The position numbers were made by a program, and so were the translations under genes. From Halodesulfovibrio sp. (lineage in GTDB: Bacteria; Desulfobacterota; Desulfovibrionia; Desulfovibrionales; Desulfovibrionaceae), in assembly GCF_025210605.1 (NCBI RefSeq), contig NZ_JAOARI010000002.1, positions 233,761 through 297,760 on the forward strand: a DNA stretch of 64,000 nucleotides, read 5' to 3'. Of the stretch, positions 18,471 to 25,993 are shown piece by piece (positions within the stretch are counted from its first letter, which is position 1; every line of letters starts with the position of its first letter). A model generated the notes under the pieces. That model searched no databases and was not told where the DNA came from. It saw only the letters and a list, made by a program, of their open reading frames with translations.

Positions 18471-19817
18471 ATGGAAGAATATACAGTGTTCAACTGCAAA
18501 AACGGCGATGATGTTATCCGTGCAGTCAAAGAGCACAACATCAGCTTCGTTCAATTTTGGTTTGTAGATATCTTAGGTACGCTCAAAAGTTTTCAGGTAA
18601 CCCCTAAAGAACTTGAGGCTGCTTTTGAGGAAGGTATGGGTTTTGACGGATCTTCCATTCTCGGATTTACCCGTATTGAAGAGTCAGACATGGTTGCATA
18701 TCCAGATGCAACAACATTTCAGATTTGTTCATGGCGTCCATCCGACCGCCCTGTAGCGCGCATGTTCTGCGACATTAAAAATCCGGACGGAACTCCGTAC
18801 GAAGGCGACCCGCGCTACATTCTGCGTAAGCTCATCGAAAAAGCAGCGCAAAAAGGATACACCTACTACGTTGGGCCGGAGCTTGAATTTTTCCTCTTCA
18901 CCGATTCTAAAAACCCGCAACCTGTTGATTCCGGAGGATACTTTGACGCACCTCCGCTCGACATGGGTAACGATGTACGCCGCGAAATCATTTTCTCTTT
19001 GGAAAAAATGGGCGTTGATGTTGAATACTCCCACCACGAAGTAGCGCCATCACAGCACGAAATCGACCTGAGATATTCCGAAGCACTCCGCATGGCTGAT
19101 ATTGCTATGACCTACAAAGTTGTAGTGAAGGAAATTGCTCGCAAGCACGGCTACTACGCGACCTTTATGCCTAAGCCGCTTTTCGGTGAAAACGGCTCCG
19201 GCATGCATGTGCACCAGTCCTTGTTTAAAAACGGCAAGAATGCTTTCTTCGATGCAAACGACCCGCATAACCTTTCTTCTGAAGCACGCAGCTATATTGC
19301 AGGGCTTTTGAAACATGCAAAGGAATACACCTGCATCACCAACCAGTGGGTAAACTCCTACAAACGCCTGCTTCCGGGATACGAAGCACCTGTGTACATT
19401 GCATGGGCGCAATGCAACCGCTCCTCCCTCATCCGTGTTCCAATGTATAAACCGGGTAAAGAACAGGCTACACGTATTGAACTCCGCAGTCCTGACCCAG
19501 CAGCCAACCCTTACCTTTGCTTTGCAGCAACATTGGGTGCAGGTCTTGAAGGTATTGAGAAAGGATACGAGCTACCTGCTGCTGTTGAAGAAAATATTTT
19601 CTCTATGGAAACAGAAGACCTCACAGCAAAAGGCATTGATTCTCTCCCTGGCTCACTCTTCGAAGCAGTCGAGTTGCTGAAAAATTCAGAATTGATGAAA
19701 AATATTCTCGGCGAACACATGCATTCCAACTTTGTGAACAACAAGCGCATAGAATGGGATGAATATCGAACTCACATCTCTGAGTTTGAACTTCGCAAGT
19801 ACTTGCCAATTCTATAA
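18471..19817 (+). CDS. glnA: Glutamine synthetase type I (alpha-type)
   Basis: 448-residue dodecameric GS. Signatures: VDILGTLKSF, MGFDGSSI, GPELEFFLF, VEYSHHEVAPSQHEIDLRY, GENGSGMHVHQS, and the ATP-site block NRSSLIRVP. The region that holds the adenylylated tyrosine (NLYDLP) in the GSI-beta group reads NIFSMETEDLTAKGI here, and the beta-type insertion seems absent, so it belongs to the GSI-alpha form and should not be controlled by GlnE adenylylation (inference from family knowledge). GTG at 18468 and ATG at 18471 are both possible starts behind GGGAGG (18456-18461). I found no convincing sigma-54 promoter before it. It ends at a strong terminator. Confidence 0.96.
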   Translation: MEEYTVFNCKNGDDVIRAVKEHNISFVQFWFVDILGTLKSFQVTPKELEAAFEEGMGFDGSSILGFTRIEESDMVAYPDATTFQICSWRPSDRPVARMFCDIKNPDGTPYEGDPRYILRKLIEKAAQKGYTYYVGPELEFFLFTDSKNPQPVDSGGYFDAPPLDMGNDVRREIIFSLEKMGVDVEYSHHEVAPSQHEIDLRYSEALRMADIAMTYKVVVKEIARKHGYYATFMPKPLFGENGSGMHVHQSLFKNGKNAFFDANDPHNLSSEARSYIAGLLKHAKEYTCITNQWVNSYKRLLPGYEAPVYIAWAQCNRSSLIRVPMYKPGKEQATRIELRSPDPAANPYLCFAATLGAGLEGIEKGYELPAAVEENIFSMETEDLTAKGIDSLPGSLFEAVELLKNSELMKNILGEHMHSNFVNNKRIEWDEYRTHISEFELRKYLPIL

Positions 19818-19838
19818 CCTAGTACCTACATAAAAGAG

Positions 19839-19873
19839 CAGCCGGTGTCTTAACAGATACCGGCTGTTTTTTT
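19839..19873 (+). terminator. Terminator after glnA
   Basis: CAGCCGGT.TCT / AGA.ACCGGCTG stem followed by seven T. Confidence 0.9.
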
Positions 19874-19976
19874 GCTATAAAATCTCTGATCTAAAAAATA
19901 TACGTACACTACCGTGACGCAGCACTCTTACATGCTGTGTCAACTAGCAAACATACTACAAATACACGGAGACATC

Positions 19977-20390
19977 ATGATTGAATACGTAGTAAGCGCC
20001 TGCCTTGCTGGCTGTAAATGCAGGTACGACGGCGAACATACCGCAAACGAAGAAGTACAGCAGCTCATCAAAGAGGGGCGTGCTCTTCCTCTATGTCCAG
20101 AGCAGCTAGGAGGCTTCGAAACTCCCCGCACACCATTTGAGCTAAAAAATGGACAGGCAATAACCAAAGATGGCGTTGATATTACAGAGAAGATGATGAA
20201 CGGCGTCCACGAGGCTAGCAAGCTTGTAGCACTGGCAGGCTGTACCAAAGCCATCTTAAAATCACGGTCACCATCTTGCGGCGCCGGAATAATTTATGAC
20301 GGATCTTTTTCAGGAGTGAAGATTGAAGGAAACGGGCTTTTTGCAGAAAAAATGCTTTCAATGGGGTTGGAAGTAACAAGTACAGACTAG
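19977..20390 (+). CDS. DUF523 (YbbK-like) protein
   Basis: 137-residue cytoplasmic protein of the DUF523 family, function unknown. Conserved features are the N-terminal Cys cluster SACLAGCKCRYDG, the LPLCPEQLGG segment, and the late motif KSRSPSCG, all typical. The cysteines could hold a metal or be redox-active. The ATG at 19977 has CGGAG 6 nt upstream. A second DUF523 domain, fused to DUF1722, is encoded at 42728. The 3' end of this gene is followed directly by a TGCAC-repeat region and a sigma-54 promoter for a non-coding transcript. Confidence 0.9.
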   Translation: MIEYVVSACLAGCKCRYDGEHTANEEVQQLIKEGRALPLCPEQLGGFETPRTPFELKNGQAITKDGVDITEKMMNGVHEASKLVALAGCTKAILKSRSPSCGAGIIYDGSFSGVKIEGNGLFAEKMLSMGLEVTSTD

Positions 20391-20403
20391 CAAAAAGCAC
20401 CTC

Positions 20404-20507
20404 TGCACTGGCGTGCGTTGTGCACATCTTAAAATCAAATTGCACTTGTGCATTTTTTGCACATATTGCATTGCACATCCTTTCCAGATTACGTGCACAT
20501 TTTGCAC
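20404..20507. repeat. Array of seven TGCAC elements upstream of a sigma-54 promoter
   Basis: TGCAC occurs at 20404, 20421, 20441, 20458, 20472, 20494 and 20503. Two of these form palindromes (TGCACTTGTGCA at 20441-20452, GTGCAC at 20493-20498). The array lies 64-167 bp upstream of the -24 box at 20571, the usual place for enhancer-binding protein sites. TGCAC resembles the outer half of NtrC sites; which regulator binds is inference. Confidence 0.55.
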
Positions 20508-20570
20508 ATAAAAAAGTCACCGACACTCAATAGAAACCATAACATACTAATTTTAATGCCTTTTAAAGTT

Positions 20571-20586
20571 TGGCACGGTGTATGCT
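20571..20586 (+). promoter_or_regulatory. Sigma-54 (-24/-12) promoter of a non-coding transcript
   Basis: TGGCACGGTGTATGCT is a near-perfect sigma-54 promoter: TGGCACG is complete, and GC has the right spacing. It extends as ATGCTTTA just like the glnN promoter. No protein gene follows for 600 bp. Confidence 0.75.
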
Positions 20587-20597
20587 TTAAAGAAAAG

Positions 20598-21017
20598 TAA
20601 CAGCATAGAGAAAGTAGATAACATTTCAACTACATAGTTTGCTCCTTTCCGCATTGTGGCAGATGCGAAAAACAACGTAGTACAACACTCCTCGTTATGA
20701 TTATGTTATTTCATTCAGCTCCCCTTTACACCCCGGGGTGACTGAATAGCCTCCAGCAAAGGCAAAATAGCTGTATCCCCCACACTGATACAGCACAGGG
20801 TTAAAAAGAGAAATGGATATACCTCCTCACCATTTCTAATCAGGTCCCAACGGGGGGTGAATTTTTTCAACCCCCGCTTACTGAGCAATTAACAGTACTT
20901 ACTGTATTTATATATAGAGACTATAAAAACACACTCACTCATACAAACCCACATCATTTCCTCCTTTAGCAAGGCCTCTTCGCTCCCCGATCACACGTAT
21001 CGGGGAGCACTTTTTTT
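20598..21017 (+). ncRNA. Putative sigma-54-dependent structured small RNA with C-rich loops
   Basis: About 420 nt between the sigma-54 promoter and a strong terminator, with no credible ORF. Visible hairpins: CGCAT/ATGCG (20650-20667); ATTCAG/CTGAAT enclosing CACCCCGGGGTG (20713-20747); GCTGTAT/ATACAGC with loop CCCCCACACTG (20770-20794); AGAAATGG/CCATTTCT with loop ATATACCTCCTCA (20809-20837); CGGGGG/CCCCCG (20851-20876). CTCC or CCTCC motifs recur in loops or unpaired stretches (about 20642, 20689, 20719, 20751, 20822, 20960). These could pair with Shine-Dalgarno sequences of target mRNAs. The 5' end is inferred from the promoter; the 3' end from the terminator. I do not recognise a known RNA family. 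Confidence 0.55.
20982..21017 (+). terminator. Terminator of the putative small RNA
   Basis: GCTCCCCGAT / ATCGGGGAGC, a perfect 10-bp stem with a 7-nt loop, followed by seven T on the plus strand only. This fixes the transcript's direction. Confidence 0.88.
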
Positions 21018-21201
21018 ATCTGCTGTTCCCTTGCACAACCTTACTCTTGGCTGCGTGGTTAATAATGCCATTTACAAAAAGGCATTTTGGATTCGATAGA
21101 GAGTATTCTCGGGATGTTGCCAGCACCATAAAATAAACTCCTACTGAATACCCTCAGAGTAATCATGGAAGTTATAAAAACTGGCTGTGTACCATAACAA
21201 A

Positions 21202-21774
21202 ATGGAACAGAATCTATACTACATGATGCACTCGACCCACGACCACAAGACAGAGCTATTAAAAGCACTGTCTTCGCTAAGTAACCAGTACACGGGTATT
21301 TTACGGCGCAAGCCACCGGGGGAGGAACGGTGGTCGCCTATCATGGTGCTTGAACACATCATCCTGACCGAGCGCTCTTTATTAGGGAATCTGCCTGACC
21401 CAGAAGACATGGAAGCAGTTTCTAGAACCTTCGGTAATAAAATTTCATACGCCATTGCCTCATACGCATTCAATTTACACTTGTTGCTTCCAGTCCCTGA
21501 ATTAGCATTGATACCCAAAGGTGAATACGACATTGATGAGCTTTCTACCATGTGGTCAGAAAACCATACATGGCTCCGCTCGTTCATTACTCAAGCCCCG
21601 CGGGATTGCCTTGCAGAAAATTACTTCAATCACAGGATAGCGGGACCAATGAATATTGAGCAGGCTATGAGCTTAAACCTTGCCCACATTGTTATGCATG
21701 AATTCCAACTTTCACAAATATTCATGGAACTAAATGTTGAAACCCCATATTTGCCGTATGAACCATCCACGTAA
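21202..21774 (+). CDS. DinB-like four-helix protein
   Basis: About 190 residues, predicted four-helix bundle of the DinB/YfiT superfamily. Typical features are the early helix DHKTELLKALSSLSNQY, EERWSPIMVLEHIILTERSLLGN (the first metal-ligand His region), and the C-terminal NLAHIVMHEFQLSQI, with His residues spaced as in metal-binding members. Such proteins often act as bacillithiol- or metal-dependent transferases, but the substrate here is unknown. The start is uncertain: GTG 21187, ATG 21202 and ATG 21223 are in frame and none has a strong ribosome site. A terminator follows. Confidence 0.7.
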   Translation: MEQNLYYMMHSTHDHKTELLKALSSLSNQYTGILRRKPPGEERWSPIMVLEHIILTERSLLGNLPDPEDMEAVSRTFGNKISYAIASYAFNLHLLLPVPELALIPKGEYDIDELSTMWSENHTWLRSFITQAPRDCLAENYFNHRIAGPMNIEQAMSLNLAHIVMHEFQLSQIFMELNVETPYLPYEPST

Positions 21775-21805
21775 CAACGCACCAATTTTTTTGTCACCAC
21801 AAAGA

Positions 21806-21838
21806 AAAAGCCCTGCTTCACTTGAAACAGGGCTTTTC
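21806..21838 (+). terminator. Rho-independent terminator
   Basis: AAAAGCCCTG / CAGGGCTTTT stem with T-rich 3' flank after the DinB-like gene. Confidence 0.82.
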
Positions 21839-21992
21839 TTTCGGCAAATCGACGTAAAATTTAATTAATCAGTGTGACAAACTATAGGTGGAGCGCAAAC
21901 AAACATTGCCCACGCTAACTCATCATTGTTTCAATGACACCTGCATGCTTCGTTCATCAACAAAAAGAGCCTATAAAACTTGGCATGCCTTG

Positions 21993-22358
21993 CTACACAA
22001 ATATCACATAAAGCCATGTACAAATATTTGCGGCAATAGCAACCCCGACGGCGGCAGAACCTGCATCTTTTGCACGTTTTATAAATTCGTTCTTCTCAGG
22101 CATCACTAAATCTGCAATATTTTCAATCGCGGAATTGCATAACTCAAAAGCACAGACTATAAGCCACATGCTAGTCAGCAATAACGCGGATGGAAAACCG
22201 AAGAGAAGCCAAGCAACCAGCAGTATAACAGGAAGGAGTAACACCTCCTGTTTAAATGCTATTTCAGAACGATACGTGCTTTTCAGCCCTTCGATAGTAA
22301 AACCTGTTGCTTGAAAAAAGTGTGTAACACCTGTTGCAATTGAATCTTTTATCGGCAC
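21993..22358 (-). CDS. dgkA: Diacylglycerol kinase
   Basis: 121-residue integral membrane kinase that phosphorylates diacylglycerol to phosphatidic acid, recycling lipid turnover products. It has the expected three membrane segments (about residues 39-56, 58-75 and 100-119) and the signature ELCNSAIENIADL with the conserved ExxNTAIE-type core, plus KRAKDAGSAAV before the last helix. The start is GTG, preceded by CAGGGGGC. It is monocistronic. It can cooperate with the PAP2 phosphatase encoded nearby at 25244 in lipid recycling, though the two are not in one operon. Confidence 0.93.
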   Translation of the reverse strand: MPIKDSIATGVTHFFQATGFTIEGLKSTYRSEIAFKQEVLLLPVILLVAWLLFGFPSALLLTSMWLIVCAFELCNSAIENIADLVMPEKNEFIKRAKDAGSAAVGVAIAANICTWLYVIFV

Positions 22359-22458
22359 AATGCCCCCTGTTCGGTATTATATCCATGTAGTTTACTGCAA
22401 CATTGCTAAACTATTATGCTATCATAGTTTGTGCACTGTCAGGACAAATTTCATATTG

Positions 22459-22483
22459 ACGGCAAGATACTCCAACTTGCCGT
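22459..22483. promoter_or_regulatory. Hairpin upstream of a Cys-rich gene
   Basis: ACGGCAAG / CTTGCCGT, perfect 8-bp arms with a 9-nt spacer, 81 bp before the next start. It lacks a T-run, so it may be an operator or leader hairpin. Confidence 0.35.
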
Positions 22484-22563
22484 ATTACATATAACTTTTA
22501 CATTTCAGAATTTACATACTGTTTGTATCGTAAACATGCAAACAACGTTAGATAAGGCAATAT

Positions 22564-22902
22564 ATGGCAAAGGTATCACCAAATAAAGCAATCCGACGGT
22601 TCTGTCTCACATGTCAGGGTGGCTCCTCCAAACGAGTGGAGGAATGCGAAGATAACGAATGTTTCTTTTTCAATTATCGCCTTGGAACCGAACCGGAAAC
22701 ACCTGAGCGCAGTACTGTCCAACAAATCCGTCAATACTGCCTTATGTGCTCTGACAATAGCCGCTCCGAAGTACGATCTTGCAGCGCAAGAACTGATTGC
22801 GACCTGTGGTCGTTTCGCTTTGGATGCACTCCCAAAACGTGGACACGAGTTAAAAAGCGTGTAAATCAACCCCGCAAACTGCTGCTTCCGGGGTTGGGAT
22901 AA
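22564..22902 (+). CDS. Small protein with two tandem Cys4 repeats
   Basis: 112 residues, function not recognised. It consists of two copies of one unit: IRRFCLTCQGG...VEECEDNECFFFNYRLG (about residues 10-41) and IRQYCLMCSDN...VRSCSARTDCDLWSFRFG (about 55-88). Each has C-x2-C-xn-C-x4/5-C followed by an aromatic block and (R/Y)xG, which strongly suggests one zinc per repeat. The C-terminus is basic (RVKKRVNQPRK), so nucleic-acid binding is plausible. Similar single units occur in phage and proteobacterial proteins of unknown role. AAGGC lies 7 nt before the ATG. A perfect 8-bp inverted repeat is found upstream. Confidence 0.72.
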   Translation: MAKVSPNKAIRRFCLTCQGGSSKRVEECEDNECFFFNYRLGTEPETPERSTVQQIRQYCLMCSDNSRSEVRSCSARTDCDLWSFRFGCTPKTWTRVKKRVNQPRKLLLPGLG

Positions 22903-23062
22903 TTGTAGCCAAATTTTGACTTACGTTGGTATTGCATATTTCATTCACAACGTGAGATAAGCATTTGCCAGCATAGTTTCTTTCTACAATCAGAAATTGT
23001 GCGCAAGCTATACGTGCTCAACACATATCCCTTTAGTACAACTATCATTTATCACGAAACAA

Positions 23063-23091
23063 AGGATGCAAGGTAACTGCTCTTGCATCCT
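23063..23091 (-). terminator. Probable terminator after the ClC gene
   Basis: AGGATGCAAG / CTTGCATCCT stem, 10 bp, followed by TTGTTTC on the minus strand. The T-run is imperfect. Confidence 0.6.
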
Positions 23092-23112
23092 GAATTTACG
23101 AATTCTACTTTC

Positions 23113-24873
23113 TTATGCTGCATCCTTAAGCTGCATTCCCACAACTGACTGGTCATATGCAGCCAGCACATCCTGCTCTCGTAACGTCCCGATTAGTTTG
23201 CCTTCGACATTAACCACTGGCAGCTGGGATATGCTGAATTCTGCCATTCTATGCAATGCATCAAGCACCGCATCATCACTCGCAACGGTTTCAATACACG
23301 TCGTGGCAATATCCTTTGCTATCAACAAATTCTCCAAATACTCTTCTGCAAGCACACTCCGCAAATCGCGAAACGAGATTATTCCACTCAATTCACCTTT
23401 TTTATCTACAAGATGAAGATACGGTGCGTTTTTTCTGCGAAATGTTTCAAACACCTGCTGCAATGTCGCGCCCTCATACAAAGTATCCGGCATTATCTGC
23501 ATTAAATCACGCACACGATATTTTTTAAGAATATTTTGCTCCATGCCATCCCGCAGATCAACGCCTCGCCGCATAAGTTTTACCGTATAAATTGAACCGG
23601 GGCTTATGGATGAGGCAATCAGCGTACTGATAATGCATGTGAGCATAAGAGGCAGAATAATATGATAGTTACTTGTCAGTTCAAAAATAATCAGGATAGC
23701 AGTGATGGGAGCATATGTTGTCCCTGCCACCAGACCGCCCATCCCAATAAGAGCAAATATCCCCGGAGAAGGAACAACAGCCGGAAATAGATAATGCACA
23801 GCAACACCGAACACTCCGCCTGTCATTGCTCCTATAAACAATGATGGAGCAAAAATGCCTCCGCTTCCTCCACTACTGATGGTAAGTGATGTTGCAAAAA
23901 TTTTGAGGAAGATCAAAATAAGCATTGTTCCCCATGCCATTTTATCCATCAGCGACAACGTAATTGCCCCGTACCCTACCCCCATTAGTTCTGGAAAAAG
24001 GAGCAAAATCCCACCGATGCACAAACCACCAAGAGCAGCTTTAAGCACTGGTGGAATATGTATAAGATCAGAAAGATCTTCCATTTTATACAGTGTAGCA
24101 ACAAACAATACAGCAATTAGTGCAGAAGCAATCCCGAGAATAGGAAAAAGTCCAAGCTCCCATATAGAGCCAAGCTCGTACACGGGGGAAATAAACGCTG
24201 GAAAATCTCCAAAGTAATATCGAGAAATTGCAGTAGCCGTGACACTGGAGAGAACGACAGGCGAAAATGATGCGAATCCGAAATCTCCGAGCAAAATTTC
24301 CAAAGCAAACATAATTCCTGCAATCGGAGCATTAAACGTTGCCGCAATGCCAGCTGCTGCGCCGCACCCCACCAGCGTTCTCTGATTACTTCTATTTACT
24401 TTAAGTAATTGTCCTAAGGTAGAACCGATGCTGGAACCAATCTGCACAATGGGACCTTCGCGCCCAACAGAGCCACCGGAGCCGATACATATTGCAGAAG
24501 CTGCTATTTTTACAGCCGCTACCCGCTTTCGAATTACGCCGTCACGTAACGCAACAGCCTCCATAACTTCCGGTACGCCATGCCCTTTTGCTTCCGGCGC
24601 TCCTTTGGAGGTCAACAGCCCTACTATAGCACCGCCAATTGCTGGCGGCAGCACAATCCCATACCAAGGGAGCGTATGATAAAACGCTAAAAAATCTGAA
24701 CCATTATGATAAAAAAGAATCTGAACACCATCAATGGCGTAGCGAAATAATACTGAACCATATCCAGCCAGTACACCAACCCCAAGAGCCAAGACTAGCA
24801 TTGGGGTATGCGCATTGATTCTAGATGAAACACCAAACCAAGGACGGGAGTCGCACACATTCTGCTGTGGCAT
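23113..24873 (-). CDS. ClC-family chloride transporter with CBS pair
   Basis: 586-residue inner-membrane protein. The ClC core (residues ~30-440) shows GSGGSVGREGPIVQIGSS, with the gating glutamate in GREGP, and GGSGGIFAPSLFIGA for the anion site. The usual GSGIP is replaced by GSGGS. The gating Glu suggests an H+/Cl- exchanger or fluoride-insensitive anion transporter rather than a simple channel; the internal proton glutamate cannot be located without an alignment. Two CBS domains occupy about residues 450-580 and may sense nucleotides. The start has GGAGGAGAAC upstream. It is a single gene with its own probable terminator. Confidence 0.93.
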   Translation of the reverse strand: MPQQNVCDSRPWFGVSSRINAHTPMLVLALGVGVLAGYGSVLFRYAIDGVQILFYHNGSDFLAFYHTLPWYGIVLPPAIGGAIVGLLTSKGAPEAKGHGVPEVMEAVALRDGVIRKRVAAVKIAASAICIGSGGSVGREGPIVQIGSSIGSTLGQLLKVNRSNQRTLVGCGAAAGIAATFNAPIAGIMFALEILLGDFGFASFSPVVLSSVTATAISRYYFGDFPAFISPVYELGSIWELGLFPILGIASALIAVLFVATLYKMEDLSDLIHIPPVLKAALGGLCIGGILLLFPELMGVGYGAITLSLMDKMAWGTMLILIFLKIFATSLTISSGGSGGIFAPSLFIGAMTGGVFGVAVHYLFPAVVPSPGIFALIGMGGLVAGTTYAPITAILIIFELTSNYHIILPLMLTCIISTLIASSISPGSIYTVKLMRRGVDLRDGMEQNILKKYRVRDLMQIMPDTLYEGATLQQVFETFRRKNAPYLHLVDKKGELSGIISFRDLRSVLAEEYLENLLIAKDIATTCIETVASDDAVLDALHRMAEFSISQLPVVNVEGKLIGTLREQDVLAAYDQSVVGMQLKDAA

Positions 24874-25243
24874 AGTTCTCCTCCGGTGCTGTGAATAGAA
24901 ATTAGTCTAAGCATAGCAAAAATTAGCACTTACTTCTATAGGTTCGATATTTTTTCATAAAGAATAGAATATGTTGAATCCAGCTTCCTTCCTAGCATCG
25001 TGCTTTGAACGTACCTGCACGCCTTCTCACAAACCAACTGAAATAGTCGTATGATACTTTTGCTAAATCTGATGGTTAAAAGGCGACACAGAGCACAGTA
25101 CGTATTGCGGTTTTTAACTTGCAATAGATGTTTTCAATGCGTAAAAACAAGCTACAAACTTCCAAATCATATTATTTCCATACAAATATAAAAATCACAG
25201 TCTGTTATCGCATTCAAAACGATACCGCTGTCCAGAGGGATAC
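24874..25243. other. Gene-free divergent region
   Basis: 370 bp, AT-rich, between the divergent ClC and PAP2 genes. No hairpin, repeat or small gene that I can support. Confidence 0.45.
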
Positions 25244-25873
25244 ATGGCGTTTCCAACTCCTGAATGGGATTTAGCCCTTTTTAAACTGATTAATATGCAA
25301 TGGCGCAACGGCGTGCTCGATGTGCTTATGCCTATTGTTTCAGACCGAAAACTTATTTGGCTTATCGCAACCCCGCTTTTTTTAATGATCGGGAAAAAAA
25401 GTAAAAAATGGCGCCAACTGTTACTCGGATTCGCATTTATCGGTATCGCGGTTGGTATAAATGATATTGGCACCAACATTGTCAAAGACATTGCCGGACG
25501 TGTGCGTCCTAAAGACGCAGTGGCACAGTCATACCATTATGACTACAAGAAAAGTGAATGGCTGCAACGCCCCGCAAACTTTATCCAAACAGACACACAC
25601 GGCTCATCATTTTTTTCCGGACATGCGTCCAACTCAACCGCAGCAGTTGTAATGGCAATGCTCATCTGGCCTAAGCTGAGATCTTTTTTGTGGATACTGC
25701 CTTTGCTCATCGGGTACTCGCGCATTTATCTAGCAAAGCATTACCCGTTAGACGTGATTACAGGTTGGTGTTTCGGGTTATGCGTCAGTTATCTCCTTTG
25801 GAAGCTGATACTCAAACGGCTCTACGAAACGTGGGGCGCACCAAAAGAATACCGGATACCATATCGACCATAA
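25244..25873 (+). CDS. PAP2-family phosphatase
   Basis: 209-residue membrane phosphatase, probably acting on phosphatidic acid or undecaprenyl pyrophosphate. The three-part PAP2 signature is complete: KDIAGRVRP (about residues 81-89), FSGH (about 124-127), and SRIYLAKHYPLD (about 161-172) with the catalytic His. Several hydrophobic segments surround these. AGAGGG precedes the ATG. It ends with a strong terminator and is not linked to a specific pathway by its neighbours. Confidence 0.92.
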   Translation: MAFPTPEWDLALFKLINMQWRNGVLDVLMPIVSDRKLIWLIATPLFLMIGKKSKKWRQLLLGFAFIGIAVGINDIGTNIVKDIAGRVRPKDAVAQSYHYDYKKSEWLQRPANFIQTDTHGSSFFSGHASNSTAAVVMAMLIWPKLRSFLWILPLLIGYSRIYLAKHYPLDVITGWCFGLCVSYLLWKLILKRLYETWGAPKEYRIPYRP

Positions 25874-25874
25874 T

Positions 25875-25907
25875 AAAAAGGGTGGAGTTACTAACTCCAC
25901 CCTTTTT
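25875..25907 (+). terminator. Rho-independent terminator
   Basis: AAAAAGGGTGGAGTTA / TAACTCCACCCTTTTT, a near-perfect 16-bp palindrome directly after the stop. Confidence 0.85.
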
Positions 25908-25993
25908 ATTGGCTTTTCAACTTGTATCCATCCGTTCTGACTCCACACCACTATAAAAAAGGTGATTAGGAGCAGGCTACCCTCTGCAAGAAA

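Noticed and set aside
20215..20526. Minus-strand 103-codon frame over the DUF523 gene and TGCAC array
   Set aside because: Overlaps DUF523 and the regulatory array, with no ribosome site or domain.
20814..20840. Eight-codon ATG frame within the putative small RNA
   Set aside because: Weak upstream purines, lies in a hairpin with conserved-looking arms; too short to support.
21977..21996. TTGGCATGCCTTGC as a sigma-54 promoter
   Set aside because: GC element is 2 bp too close to GG and no plus-strand gene follows.
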